Source: Trichoderma breve (lineage: Eukaryota > Ascomycota > Sordariomycetes > Hypocreales > Hypocreaceae). Taken from it: a DNA stretch of 64,000 nucleotides. Positions within the stretch are counted from its first letter, which is position 1. Each line of letters starts with the position of its first letter. Both the position numbers and the translations under genes were made by a program. Of this stretch, positions 11,422 to 24,200 are shown one piece after another. The notes under the pieces are model-generated. The model saw nothing but the letters and a program-made list of their open reading frames with translations, ran no database searches and was not told the origin of the DNA. The stretch lies in contig NC_079235.1 of assembly GCF_028502605.1 (NCBI RefSeq), forward strand, positions 3,472,001 through 3,536,000, given 5' to 3'.

Positions 11422-11730
11422 TAGGCGGTTGGACAGGAACAAAGGTCTTACGTTGACGTCTGGTACGTGTATTGACCACTGGGAAGATTTGGGATTGAGC
11501 ATGTATAGGTATGCTGGCAATGGGACAATGTAGCTTGAAATTTTCTCTTTTTTTTTATTTCCCTTTTAAGCACGAGGAATCCATAGAATGTTGAATGAGG
11601 GTATATTTATCATGTTCATTATGGTTAACCTTATCGGAGGACAGAGTTTAGAACACTTTTATATGATATCATGTACATCACAGCAGCGTATTCCTCTTGT
11701 ACCATCCCCCGCTACATCCTTTCCCCCCTT
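11422..11730. other. Convergent 3' flanks of the BTB-like gene and FTR1
   Basis: Short convergent spacer with a T-rich run near 11542-11560. No gene is visible. Confidence 0.55.
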
Positions 11731-13046
11731 TTAGTTGAGAGTTGTAGTCTTCTCCGACACGTTGACGTTCTTAGAGTCAACAGCGCCATCGTTGCTCTCA
11801 CTTCCGCTGCGGGCCTCTGAGTCAAATGGCACGGCGGGCTTGGCTTTCTGGAAGGGCCATCGTCCCTTGGTCTCGTGGAACCTGATGAGGATAAACGAGG
11901 CCATGACGAATACCCAGTAGAGGTTGTATGAGATGACGGAACCATAGGTGGCCGAGTTGGTCCAGCCGAGGATAGCCTGAAAGATGCCCCAGCCGCCGTT
12001 GTTGGGCACATTGGGGTTGCAGCACTATTTGGGAGTCATTGTCAGCCTGATTGTCCATTCTTGCCTGTTGGATGACGCTACTTACGTTGACATGCCACAC
12101 AACCTTGTCAATGTCGTATGATCCAGGGCCAGAGCCAAGCTCAGAGGCGTCGCTGCCGACAATCTTGTTCCACTTTCCTTGTTCAAGGGACCAAACGGCA
12201 CGTGAAAACAGACCAGCACCGACGAGATACAGCAAGCAAGTGGATGCGACAAGGAAGTACTGCAGCTTCGTTGATGAACCTCCCCTATAGTCATGTATTA
12301 GACCTGGTTCTCTCCTATCGCCCAATGATAGAGAACCAAGAGGATTCACTTACTTGTACAGAAGATATCCGACGACAGAACCAACCATGAGACCGATGAC
12401 AACGGGAAGAGGCACAGCGTACGCCGGAGCCGAGAAAGTCACACCAGCAATAAACACAACAGCCTCGATACCCTCACGCAGGACGGTGATGAAGGGCAGG
12501 AAAAACATGGCGTATTTCTCCAGCGCCTGAGAAATCCATCCGCGGTTCGAGTTGAACTTGATGGGCGACTCAATGGCCTTGGCAAGCTTGACGCGCCACT
12601 TGTCCTGCATCTTGCCGATGCGGAGCAGCGCGGCGCCCATGATGGTGATGATGATGGAGGCGACGAGGGAAAAGGCGCCCTCATAGTACTGCTCGCTCTT
12701 GTCCCAAGTGTTTGAGCCGACGGTGTAGAAGACACCGATGAGAGCGGCGGCAATGATCATACATAGCAGGAAGCCAGTTGCGACGCCAATCCAAATCTAT
12801 AGCTGGCGCATTAGCATAAACGATGTCTAATCTGTGTATCGTTCCCCCAAGTAGAGAACGGAGAAAATTAGTGAGAATTGCACTCCTTACCTGCGCTCGC
12901 AGTTTCTTGTATACTGTACGGTCGGCATTGGGGCCGTCAAGCGTCTGCTTCAAAAAAGCGAGCAAGACGGAGACGATGATGACCGTCTCCAGCGTCTCTC
13001 GAAAGACGACGAGGAAGACGGGGACTGAGAAGACGTCCTTGGCCAT
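11731..13046 (-). CDS. FTR1: High-affinity iron permease Ftr1
   Basis: Four exons (13046-12891, 12796-12354, 12284-12086, 12024-11731) give 363 residues, the usual size. It is a polytopic plasma-membrane protein with about seven hydrophobic segments. Both iron-binding signatures of the family are visible: RETLE (16-20) near the N-terminus and REGIE (159-163) in a later membrane segment, matching the REGLE pair of yeast Ftr1. Ftr1 imports Fe(III) handed over by the multicopper ferroxidase Fet3, and the two proteins mature and reach the cell surface as a complex. The neighbouring divergent gene is exactly that ferroxidase. The shared upstream region carries three ATCAGATAA sites, so repression by a SreA/Sre1-type GATA factor under iron sufficiency is likely. 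All splice joints keep conserved phrases intact ([34 protein letters not shown]). Confidence 0.97.
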
Positions 13047-13264
13047 TGTGGAAGCACTTCACTATCGCGAGCAGAGACGAGAGGAGGATGCGGAAGAGGG
13101 AAGAAGGGAGAGGGAAGAGGCGAGGGGATATCGACTCATACAAAGGATATGGACGAGACGGAGGAAGTCGGCGGCGTCGGCCAGCAATAAGGCGACAGAA
13201 ATGGTAAAAGATGTCGGTCTCCAGCCGGCCCAATTCAACAGCCGGGTCGCTTGGTCCGACTCGG

Positions 13265-13273
13265 ATCAGATAA
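13265..13273 (+). promoter_or_regulatory. Putative SreA/Sre1 iron-repressor site 1
   Basis: ATCAGATAA is an exact match to ATCWGATAA, the known site of fungal siderophore/iron GATA repressors. It lies 219 bp upstream of the FTR1 start codon. Binding is inferred. Confidence 0.7.
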
Positions 13274-13694
13274 GCTTGATGGGGAAGTTTGTCAATAAGT
13301 TTACTTTTTTGAAGCGTGTGAAGGCCCCGCCCCTCCACTCCCTCCACTAGCCAGCCGTGATCATGGGTCGAATGACCCCAACGAAGAAAAACGAGGAAAA
13401 AAATTTCCTTATGGGTTTGCAGGGGTCTTTGGGCTAGTACTCGGTTTCCGACAATGGCAGAGGAAATAAGGAAATAGAACGGCTAAAGAGGGATCAATGG
13501 GAAATAAAACCCGCGTATCATATGCATGGGCATGGGCTAAGGGCAAAGTAAAGCGCCGAGGCTGAAACTAGGATGGTGATGGGTGATGGAGCCTTTGTGC
13601 TTGTGCTTTTGGAGGGAGGTGGTAGTGCAGGGAAACCGTCGGTAAAAGTGAGGCCGAGGTGGATGCAGAGACAGAAACTGGGCGCCAAGCGGAG

Positions 13695-13703
13695 TTATCT
13701 GAT
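13695..13703 (-). promoter_or_regulatory. Putative SreA/Sre1 iron-repressor site 2
   Basis: TTATCTGAT on the plus strand is ATCAGATAA on the minus strand, an exact match to ATCWGATAA. It lies between FTR1 and FET3. Binding is inferred. Confidence 0.7.
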
Positions 13704-14076
13704 CCGTGAGATGGTGTTGAGCCCTATCTCTTGGCCAAGTTTTGCCAATGTCTTGGACATCTATCCATATGTAGATGTAGATGTATTGATGCCTATCATG
13801 TATGTATTTGGTGGTGATGGCCATCTTGCACATGCTATGATCCTATGCTCTCAAGTAGGTTAGAAAAGGCGGTTCCTATCACGCACTAATGTTCAGCTAC
13901 ATACACGGACGGCTCACCTGAACTCCCCCCTTGCATCAACCGAATCCGAAAAAAATCTTTCATGGCCCCATTGTGGTTTACATTCATCCTTCCAACTGAC
14001 AATTCTTTGCGCGCCATTTTCGTATGTTGCCCCGTTTTGGTCAACGGAAAGAAAAAAAGACCAGCTTCTGATCATC

Positions 14077-14085
14077 TTATCTGAT
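14077..14085 (-). promoter_or_regulatory. Putative SreA/Sre1 iron-repressor site 3
   Basis: TTATCTGAT on the plus strand is a third exact ATCAGATAA on the minus strand, about 0.88 kb upstream of the FET3 start. Binding is inferred. Confidence 0.7.
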
Positions 14086-14960
14086 CACACTAAAGATTAT
14101 CAATCAGTCCACCATCAGTCTCTGCCCCGCCCCTCCTGAGTCATTCATTGGCCAGCTGAGCCATGGGTGGACTGCCGTGATCTCTTAGCGATCTTCACCG
14201 TCCAATCACAGGGTCCAATTAAGCCAAGGTTTTATGCTTGTCCGGCTCTTTTCTTTTTTTTCTTCTTGCTACTAGTGGCAGCTGCAGCTACTCTACTTGT
14301 CTTCTTAGTGGGTGGGTTGTGACTATTACAGGCATGTCGAATAACAGTAACCCGTAACCTTGCGGCTTTGAGCCGAGGGCTGCTGCCCGCTAGGCAAACA
14401 AACACCGCAAGGTTGTGTAGCTTATTTGTATGCATGATCCTTGTTTCTGCGAGCCTCTTGTTTCTTATTTTGTCTTGTGATGGGTCCTCGGTGCAGCCAG
14501 CCGGAGGAACTGCAGCGCCCGATCCGTGCGTCAACAGCGGCCAGAAACCGAAATTGAAACGAAACAAGACAAAATCATCCGGTTCGATTCTCCAGCACGA
14601 TTATAGCCGTGGCTTTGCGTGGTGTGGAGCAAGAGTTGCGGGCTAGCATGTCATTCATTGCCCACCCAATTGCTTTTTATCAATCTGTGATGCGATAATC
14701 GGAAGCGCCTCAACATTTTCAGCAGCTGATTTTCGGCGACGTCCCGGAAATTCGAAGGCTATCGAGGGTCAAGCCGGTCGGTACCCTCCTACCTGATTCT
14801 GCCGCCTCTTCTTCTTCTCCTCCTCTTCCCCCCAGTCTCTCCCTCCTCATCTCTTCTCTTCCTCCCCCTTCAGCCCTTCTTAACCGTCTGCTCTGTCCCG
14901 GAGACGAGAGAGAGAGCTGGCTTCTCCAGACTACCCAGCAAGTGAAACCATTCAGCAGCC

Positions 14961-17086
14961 ATGAATAGCTTCACGCGAGCGGCGGCCTTGTTCGCTGCCT
15001 CTCTGGGCCTCGCCAGTGCGGCCACCGTCAACTATGACTTCAACATCACTTGGGTCACGGCCAACCCAGACGGAGCGTTTGCGCGTCCCGTCATTGGCAT
15101 CAACAACCAGTGGCCCATTCCTCGCATTGAGGCCAACGTTGGCGATCGCATTGTTATCAATGTCAACAACCAGCTTGGCAACCAGTCGACCTCGCTGCAT
15201 TTCCACGGCCTCTTCATGAACGGCACCACGCACATGGACGGCCCCGTGGGCGTGTCTCAGTGCGAGATTCCGCCCGGTCACTCCTTCAAATACGACTTTA
15301 CTGTAAGACTTGCAACATTTCGTTCCTGGTCTAAATTTGACCGCATTCTGACTGGAAATTGCAGATTGATCAACCCGGCACATACTGGTACCACTCTCAC
15401 CACAATGCGCAGTATCCTGATGGTCTTCGCGGTCCTCTCGTCATTCACGACCCCAAGTTCCCCTACCGCAAGGAAGTTGACCATGAACTTGTCCTGACCC
15501 TCTCAGACTGGTACCATGACCAGATGCAAACTCTTCTTCCGCAGTTTTTGACCAAGAACAACCCGACTGGTGCTGAGCCGGTGCCCAACGCGGCGCTCAT
15601 GAATGAAACTCAGAACTTGACTGTCCCTGTCGAGCCCAACACGACTTACATGTTCCGAGTTATCAACATTGGTGCCTTTGCCGGCCAGTACCTCTGGATC
15701 GAGGGACACACAATGCGCATCGTTGAAGTTGACGGTGTCTACACCGAGGCTGCTGAGGCTGACATGGTCTACATCTCTGCTGCCCAACGAGTCAGCTTCC
15801 TCCTCACCACCAAGAACGACACTTCTGCCAATTTCCCCATTGTCTCCAGCATGGACACTGTAAGCAATCGCCCAACAAGCAGCACTTCAGCAGCGCGTCA
15901 CAATACTAATCAACTTATAGACCCTCTTTGACACTCTGCCAGATGACCTCAACTATAATGTCACTGGTTGGTTGACCTACGACTCCAAGGCCACTCTTCC
16001 CGAGCCTGCCCTTGTCGACGAGCTCAACCCCTTTGACGATATGACGCTTGTGCCATATGACAAGATGGAGCTGCTGCCCGAGCCGGACCAGGTTGTCGAG
16101 CTCGATGTCATCATGGACAACCTTCGCGATGGAAAGAACTATGCCTTCTTCAACAACATCACTTACACCAAGCCCAAGGTTCCCTCCCTGTACACGGCCA
16201 TGTCCACCGGCGACCTCGCCGACAACGCTGCCGTCTACGGCGAGTTCACTCATCCCTTTGTCCTGAAGAAGGGCGAGATTGTCCAGATTGTCGTCAACAA
16301 CCTTGATTCTGGCCGTCACCCCTTCCATCTACACGGCCACGCCTTCCAGGCCATTCACCGCTCTGAAGAGGAGGCTGGTACCTTTGAGGACGAGAATCTC
16401 TCTGAGAGCGACTACCCTAGCGTGCCCATGCGACGAGACACCCTCGTCATCTGGCCCAATGGTAACATTGTCATGCGCTTCAAGGCTGATAACCCTGGTA
16501 TGCGCCCCTCCCATACATTTCTCCAATGTCGTCTCTCCTTTCCTAATTCTAATTCGATCTAATAGGTGTCTGGCTCTTCCACTGCCACATTGAGTGGCAC
16601 GTCGCCTCTGGCCTCCTCGCCACGTTCGTCGAGGCTCCTCTTGAAATCCAGAAGCAGTTTACTATTCCTGATGACCATCTCGCCGTCTGCGATGCCGCTG
16701 GTACCCCTTCCAAGGGCAATGCTGCTGCTAACACTGTCGACTTCCTCGACCTGACTGGCGAGAACAGGGCCTCTAAAACCATCCCCGGCGGGTAAGCATA
16801 TTATCTTCCCTTTTGTGTAAATGCTATAATCTGACATTGTTCTTTTAGTTTCACTCCCCGTGGTATTGTTGCTCTCGTCTTCAGCTGCCTCACCGGTGTC
16901 CTTGGTGTCATCGTCGTCGCCTGGTACGGTCTGTCCACTCCCCTGGAACTCGTTCCCCTTGAGGTCACCCGCATCGTCGAAAACTCAGAAGTCACTGAGA
17001 CATCTGCTGCTGCCAATGGCGACGAGTCCAGAGCCGCAATCTCATCTAGCAATGATGCTTCTGGAGGCGCTATTTCGAGGAGCTGA
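14961..17086 (+). CDS. FET3: Multicopper ferroxidase Fet3
   Basis: Five exons (14961-15302, 15365-15859, 15921-16497, 16566-16791, 16849-17086) give 625 residues. A signal peptide (1-20, ending LGLASA) is followed by three cupredoxin domains. All four copper-binding motifs are present: HFH (80-82), HSHH (124-127), HPFHLHGH (412-419) and HCHIEWH (477-483). A VEVDGV segment lies where yeast Fet3 carries an iron-binding Glu. A single C-terminal membrane span ([20 protein letters not shown]) with a short Ser/Ala-rich cytosolic tail marks it as a cell-surface Fet3 rather than a secreted laccase. Many NxT/NxS sites suggest N-glycosylation. It oxidises Fe(II) to Fe(III) for import by Ftr1, encoded head-to-head next door. 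Iron-dependent repression through the shared ATCAGATAA sites is inferred. Confidence 0.97.
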
Positions 17087-17966
17087 GAAGAGGAGGAATT
17101 TTCTGAGTAGATGGAGCTTGGTGTGGAGGAGTACAAAATATGAAGCTATATATAATCTCACGCCGTATAATGATTTTTGTTAAAATGGAAGAAATTTTGA
17201 GATACCCCATACTATATTCTCACACTGAGTTGCCCTTCGTGAATTTTGTAGACTTTTTTGCGTCCATGACACGATTGTTTTCTTCGTATTTTAGCTACTG
17301 GGATAACACCATTGTTCTACCAAGATTAAAGAGAATAACCAAAAGAAAAGAGGAAGATATATACAGCGAAGAACCAGGAGAGATAGAAAAAAAGGAAGGG
17401 AAAGGGAAACAAAGGGGGAGGACAGAAGATAGGAACAATAGCATCCTACAGCGCTAAGAAAGGGGTGAACAAAGAAAACTATATAAAATAAAATAGGATG
17501 GCCCATAAGCGCTCCCTTCCCAAATGTTCCCCCTTGAATTTTGAATATTTGTTTTTTAAAAATCCCTTCAACCCACCTGCCAATACCGATATACGGATGA
17601 AGGCAGTTCACGACCCGCCTCATCCCCTATTGTTGAGTCCTTCCCCTCCGTTTGCGCCAAGCCATGCAAATATTAACAGCTGCACAGCGCTGTGTGAGAT
17701 TCACCAAGACAACACCCATTGTTGTGTGAGAGAGAAAAAAGGGGGCTGAGAGAGGTAGAGTGGTCTACCTTGTTTCTGCCCCAGATGATAAACAAAGTTT
17801 GACCTCCATGCTGTCAATACAAATATTAACCGCCTTCAAAAGTATGGCTCTTCAGCTCCCATACTAACACCCCGTTCCTTTCACGATAATGTGTCGATAG
17901 CTATGTCCGTTGTCCATCTGGATTCGTGGACAGCTACTGATTGTCTATTCCTTATCGCGGTTCGAT
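17087..17966. other. Convergent 3' flanks of FET3 and PIS1
   Basis: About 0.9 kb, AT- and A-rich in its first half, with a purine-rich stretch near 17335-17430. It should hold two 3' UTRs. No gene is recognised. Confidence 0.55.
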
Positions 17967-19057
17967 TTAAGCCTTTCTGGCCTTCTTGTTCAGGCCCTTT
18001 GCCTTTCGTGATTTGATGTCAACCTCGGCAAGCCACCTGCTCGCCTTGACCAGCTGGACCACATTGATGATCTGCTTAGCCAGCATGATCGGGAAGCTGA
18101 CACCGGTGATGATCCAGGGGAGGGTGGAATCCATCTTGTTCGCTCGGGCAATCTCAAGGGCTGCGGCGCTGAAGGGATCGGGGAACATTTGTCGGAGGAG
18201 AGAGGTGTTGACCGGGACGCCGGGCTGGATCTGGCCACCGCTGGTCTCCTCCACGCTCTTGATGAGGTGGGGTGAGAGGAGGGGCGAGGAGAAGGACAGG
18301 AGGTAGAGCGCGATGAAGAAGACTTCATTGAATAAGCAGAAGACGAAGAGAACGGTCTAGAGCAGCGTTTTTGGTCAGTACAGCAAGCCTCGATGGCGGG
18401 GGAACTAGTGACCGGGGGGTATGCGAACCTTGTTGGTGTAGTACAAGTTCAACAGCCAGCTCTGGCTCTTGTCAATGTTCTTGTGGCTCGAGTCGGAGCC
18501 TCCAACAACCAGAGTGGCATACATGTGCATGTAGTGGCTGGAGAAGTCGAGCGCAATCAGGCCCTGGAAGATGATGGCCCATCGCGGAAAGGCCGAGGAC
18601 AGGAAAACCAGCAGGCACGAGGTGGTGCAGCGGTCCGTGACCATGTCCAGGACGGCACCGAAGCGAGTCGACTGGTTAAAAGCTCTGGCAGCATATCCGT
18701 CGAGAGCGTCGAGCAAGCAAGAGACGCTGTAGAGCAGGGAGCACGTGCGAGGGTGTAGGGGCATATAGTATAGAGAGGCAATAGCAAGGACGATTCGACA
18801 GTAGCCTGGCAGCGCAGCAAATATTAGCAATGCTGTCTGGATTTCTCCTCCGTACGGGGTCTCATCGTCAGATTTGCACGCGTACCTATAATGTTGGGCC
18901 AGAACAGAAAGATGTTCTCGTCGCCGTCAGAATCCGAGGCTTCCGGCGCATCGCGAGTTGAGCCGTTGCCATCAACAACGGCAGTGGAGCGGTCGTCGTC
19001 AGAGCCATGCTCGAGCTTTTCTTGGGCAGCTCGCCGTCGAGTCCGAGGTGCCGACAT
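17967..19057 (-). CDS. PIS1: Phosphatidylinositol synthase (CDP-DAG-inositol transferase)
   Basis: Three exons (19057-18886, 18805-18429, 18356-17967) give 312 residues, longer than yeast Pis1 (220). The CDP-alcohol phosphatidyltransferase signature is perfect: D93-G94, A97-R98, G107, D111 and D115 in DGYAARAFNQSTRFGAVLD. Several hydrophobic spans follow, fitting an integral ER enzyme that condenses CDP-diacylglycerol with myo-inositol. The extra length is a polar N-terminus of about 48 residues (MSAPRTRRRAAQEKLEHGSD) and a C-terminal extension of about 40 residues ending in basic KSRKAKGLNKKARKA. The second intron has a weak donor, GTTCGC, but removing it restores LYYTNK-TVLFVFCLFNE, the family phrase. 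It is divergent from QNS1. Confidence 0.95.
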
Positions 19058-21212
19058 GGTGGTTGATGGTGTGCGATAAGGTATCACAAAGCTGAGCCGC
19101 AGAGATACGAGGGGCAGCGGAATTGCCAGCAAGCTCGCGTGATTAACGACCGAAGGCTGCAAGGTGTGCTCGGTGTTCGTTATCTGCCTGAGCTTTTGAG
19201 GAAAAAGCAGGCGGACTTTCGCGGGAGGGAGGGGTTCGGCGTGGAAGTTGCACAAGAGACGGGCGGCCGCAGAAAATCAACGGGGGACCTGAAGTAGATT
19301 ATAAGAGGCGTCGTGGGATGAAGCAAGATGGAAAAGCTGGGCGAAAGAACGGATGCGAATGGAAAATGCTACAGAAAGTTAAGGAGAGCTTGATTGGAAA
19401 AAGCAAAGCTTGGGTACGCAGCTAGCAGTCCATAGTGGCGGACACGGTGTCGCAATTTGCCGTGGACGTAGATTGGGATGGTGCAAAAGTGGCCGCTCAG
19501 CCTTGGCTAGTCGGTGGCTGCACGTGGTGATGCGCCAAATTAGGTTAGTCGGTAGGTGCGGATCCTCATCCATCCAATCCGTTTTGATCCTTGAAGATTA
19601 TTTATCATTTCATGCGTTGCCCAATCTCCATTCCGCACTCACACCACAAAGGGCATGATTCCGCAGCTCGAGGCGTGACTGGTTTGACTTTGGTCTTACA
19701 AAACTCTCATTAGCTGGAATTGTGGGAGGCAACCTTTTAGGTTGAGCCTTCTTTCATTACAACAGATCAAATGTTCTCTTCAGCCACATCATCACCGAAT
19801 CAGAAGCACCAGATCGTCAGGCATCCAGGCTGAAAGCTGTGTTTGCTTCAAATCCCTTCCTCCGCCTCCCTGCCAGCTCATCATAGCCATTCCTTCAATC
19901 GACTTGGAGGCTTTAATATACACAGCCAGCACAGTGTCATCACCCAGCCAGCCAGCAATTTCGCATACTCCGTAGACGTCAACACCGAGTGAGGCTGCAA
20001 TGTCACCTACGTGCGAAAATACACCTACACCCTCCAAGTCCACAGCGGGCCGAGCAGACAGGCATGGGTATGCCTTGCGTATCTGTATTCGTATGCCTGC
20101 AACTCCGGAGCAAGGCGGCGGATTATTCTTGCAACCCGTGCCCATCCGGGATTCCATCTCCTTGGTCCCGGGCCAGAGACAAGGTTCCCTCCGCCTTGCT
20201 GGGGGGAAAAGAGCCGCGTGCATGTATCGACAACACGCGACACAGCGCCTAATTACACCCATCACAGGTACCTAAGTATGTAGATAGCATGGCCCATGCG
20301 GAGAATTGCTGCTCATCCCAATATCTGTGCTGGATTTGATGTTTATCGTCCCCCAAAGTAAAGTTGCACGCAACGCGCGTCCGAATGCGTTTAATAGACG
20401 TCTGGCGAAATAAGCGGGACTGCAAATTACCAATAATACACTTTCGTAATTGTTACGAAGTCAGCAAGGAATTGATGCTTTTTTTTTTTTTTTGCTCTAC
20501 GTATACGTGCCTAGTACTCCATAAATATCTACGAGTACACAAGGTCTACCTATAACTCCGACTGTGACAGAGCATCATTATACTTTATACAAAGCATATA
20601 ACTTGTGCCCACCCTGGTTCATCTATCGCCAGGCTGGATGCCGTAGCCAGAGAGACACAAGGACAAAAGTGTGGATACATCGTCCGAGTTTGTTAGCAAA
20701 TATCCCTTCAATAAACGATGCAGTTGTTCCCATGAGTTTTTGCAATTCCGCCTTGAACATAGCTCAGTCGCCGGATTCTCCCTCATGTTGGCTTCTATAA
20801 ACTTTCATTGCAGCGAGCAAATCGACAGTCTCTCTACACAGAGTTTTCTCCGTCTCTCTCGCATTTCTACAGATTAATCAAAAAATATAATTGCCTCTAG
20901 CATATCTTGTACTTAAATATTTCTCTCCCCAAAATTTGAGCTATAAAAAAAGTCACGCTGCTCCGATAATATGCGTCGGCGTTGTTCGGGATCTTGAACC
21001 TTACTTAAGTAAGCCGATCAACATACCTAAGAGTCACACACCCCTCTTTTTAGCAGAGCTGCTATACTGGTACCGGGCCCGCTATCGCCAAAGCCGTCTA
21101 CTCAAAAGGGCCTTGTTTGGCTTCTTTTACTCTTTCTTTCTCACCTTGGGTATATTGTCAGTTTGGATATCTTGAGCATCTGCGCTCCAGAATCTCCTAT
21201 TGATGGTTCACA
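19058..21212. other. Divergent intergenic region between PIS1 and QNS1
   Basis: A 2.2-kb spacer with both promoters. Overlapping frames near 19790-20280 reach 157 codons on the minus strand, but have no domain, no partner exon and a composition like the surrounding non-coding DNA. A 15-T run lies at 20479-20493. Nothing else was recognised. Confidence 0.55.
20479..20493 (+). repeat. Poly-T tract (15 T)
   Basis: An uninterrupted run of T about 0.7 kb upstream of QNS1. It may be a nucleosome-depleting promoter element or a plain homopolymer. Confidence 0.7.
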
Positions 21213-24200
21213 ATGGCTAACTTGATCACTTTGGCCACGTGCTCCCTCAACCAGTGGGCGCTGGACTGGGAGGGAAATCTTGCAAGAATTCGCAAGAGTA
21301 TTTTGAAGGCCAAAGAAGCCGGAGCTACCTTGCGAACTGGCCCTGAACTGGAAATAAGTGGCTATGGCTGGTAGGTTCTTTGACGCCATCGATATGGTTG
21401 CTCCTGGGATAATAGCTTGTGTTTCTCAGTTGACACCGAAACGGCCGAGTGCTAACTACAACTGATAGTCTCGATCACTTTCTTGAGTCCGATGTCTATG
21501 ATCATGCCCTGGATATGCTATCCAAAATCCTAACGGATACATCCCTTCATGGCATTCTCATTGACGTGGGACTCCCTCTTATGCACAGAGGCTGCAGATA
21601 TAATTGCCGTGCAATGATCCTTGATGGCAAGCTGCTGTGTCTTCGTCCAAAGATATATCTGGCCAACGATGGGTGAGTTAAGAAGACTGACTACCTTGCC
21701 TTACACTCATGTTGATGAGTGTTCAGAACTCCTCGGTGCTTCATAAATAATCAGCCGGGAGCTCCAACATAGGCAATGACTGATCCCTTTGCTATAGAAA
21801 CTTCAGAGAGAACCGCTTCTTCACCCCCTGGAACCGCCCCAGATATGTTGAGAAATACAACCTTCCTCCACAGATCCAGGAACACCAGGGAGTTCGACAG
21901 GTGCCTATCGGTGACATTATCTTGTCTCTTAATGATACAACACTTGCAGCCGAAACCTGCGAAGAACTTTTTACTCCTCAGGCACCACACATCAACATGT
22001 ATGTATTCCCCTTAATGAAAACAGTCTCTCGTCAGCATTTACTAATTATTAACCTCAGGGGTTTGAACGGCGTTGAAATCTTCACAAACAGCTCAGGATC
22101 CCACCACAGCTTGCGCAAGCTCAATGAACGAATCGCTTTGATTCAGGAGGCCACCCGAAAGAACGGCGGCATCTATCTCTACGCAAATCAGTCGGGTACG
22201 TCTAAAGCCAGCATTCCTTTATTAGTCACTCCTCTGCTGACAGTTCATAGGCTGCGATGGTGACCGTCTGCTCTACGATGGCTGCTCAATGATCATGGTG
22301 AACGGCGAGATCGTCGCTCAGGGCGCACAGTTCAGCTTGGTGGATGTTGAAGTGGTAGTTGCAACGGTCGATCTTGAGGAAGTACGGTCATATCGCTTTG
22401 CTCCATCTCGTGGTTTCCAAGCCACCCAAGCGCCAGTATACGAGAGAATCGAGGTCGATTTCCGACTCACGCATGACACCCTCCGAATTCTCGAGATCCC
22501 GACGCCACCTAGGCCAGCAAGATACCACCTCCCGGAGGAAGAGATTGTATGTGCTCTTAACCTGATATTCACTCGCCATATCAATGTCCACCCGAATACT
22601 ATAGACAGACTAAAGGAGGTTTTGCTAACCATGGATATCATGTAGGCTCTCGGCCCGGCATGCTGGCTATGGGATTACTGTAAGTCTTCGCGCCCACTAC
22701 TTTGAGCTCTATCATCGAATTGTTGATCTCAACTACTGACCATCAACCCAAAGTGCGACGAAGCAAAACCGCAGGTTACTTGGTCCCGCTATCAGGAGGC
22801 ATCGACTCATGCGCCACAGCCACCATTGTCTACAGTATGTGCCGGCTCGTTATTCAGGCTGTAAAGGATGGGAATGAGGACGTAATCGCCGACGTCAAGA
22901 GACTTGCTGCCTACTCTGATAAATTGCCCGATACACCAGAGGAGTTTTGCAACCAAATCTTCCATACCGTCTACATGGGCATGGCCAACCAAAGCAGCAA
23001 GGAAACTCGACAGCGTGCCAAGGATCTCGCCAAACGTATTGGCAGCTACCACACGGATATGAACATTGACGATACTTACCACGCCACAAAGAACTTGCTT
23101 ACACAGGGAACTGGATTTGAGCCCAAGTTCAAGGTTCACGGAGGTTCAGCTGCCGAAAACTGTATGTGTTTCTTCTCTGTGAAGCTGTCAGGATTCAATG
23201 AATTCGCTAACACGGTCAACGTAGTGGCCTTGCAAAATATCCAGAGCCGTTCCCGCATGGTAATCGCCTACTACTATGCGCAGATGCTGCCGACGGTTCG
23301 ACAACGGCCCGGTGGAGGAGGCCTATTGGTTCTTGGATCGAGCAACGTTGATGAATGCCTTCGAGGATGTGAGTAACCTTGAAGCCTTGACATCCTGAAT
23401 CAATGTATGCTGACAATGTTGTGCTCTAGATCTCACTAAATACGACTGTAGCTCCGCTGATCTCAATCCTATTGGATCCATCAGTAAGACCGATCTGTAA
23501 GTACTTTTCCAAAGCGATATCTCAATAGAGGGGATGCTGGATGAGACGCTACTCGCAAAATATTCCCCATTCATCTTATAGACTGCCAACACACATTCCA
23601 AAACAAGACATGGCTAATATCTTACTTTATAGTAAACGATTCATTACCTGGGCAAGCAAGAATTTCGATATGCCCATCCTGGACGAATTCTATCATGCCA
23701 TTCGTAAGTCAATGGTTGCCAGCCCGCGAATCATCGCCAATGTTACTAACAACGCAACTAGCCACGGCCGAACTCGAACCCATCACTGAGAACTACGTTC
23801 AAAGCGATGAAGGTAAGCGAAACGAACATACAAATGTCAAAGAACTTTTGAGCTGACGTGACAAACACAGCCGACATGGGCATGACTTATGACGAATTAT
23901 CCCGCTTCGGTGTAAGTACAGCAGTCCCGTCAAAAGCCACACAAAACTGGGCTAACCTACCATCAAACGACAGACGCTTCGCAAGCAGAACAAGCTCGGG
24001 CCGTACGGCATGTTTCTGAGACTGCTCAACGAGTGGGGCGGCCACGGAAAACTAAGTCCCCGCGAGATCGCCGACAAAGTCAAGCGGTTTCATTTCTATC
24101 ACTATATCAAGTACGTAAACTTCTCCAACCGTCATCTACGATTCAAGGCATTAATAAATGAATTAGCCGGCACAAGCAGACCGTCGCTACACCGGCCTAT

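Larger units (their letters stand above)
13047..14960. promoter_or_regulatory. Shared FTR1-FET3 divergent promoter region
   Basis: This 1.9-kb spacer lies between two head-to-head iron-uptake genes. It carries three copies of ATCAGATAA (listed separately) and CCAAT boxes at 13745-13749, 14202-14206, 14215-14219 and, inverted, 14147-14151. A strong CT-rich tract (about 14800-14885) lies just before FET3, as often seen at core promoters of well-expressed fungal genes. Frames within the region look non-coding. CCAAT boxes could serve the CBC/HapX complex, but I did not find a convincing full HapX site. Confidence 0.75.

Noticed and set aside
14202..14235. Full CBC/HapX site (CCAAT box plus distal half) upstream of FET3
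   Set aside because: The bases 12 positions after both CCAAT boxes do not match the expected distal half, so only plain CCAAT boxes are claimed.
14560..14620. GGTTCGATTCTCC resembling a tRNA T-arm
   Set aside because: The five-base T stem does not pair (ATCCG against TCTCC), and no D-arm or acceptor stem lies at the right distance.
14961..17086. Secreted laccase as an alternative for the multicopper oxidase
   Set aside because: A C-terminal membrane span and the head-to-head iron permease indicate Fet3.
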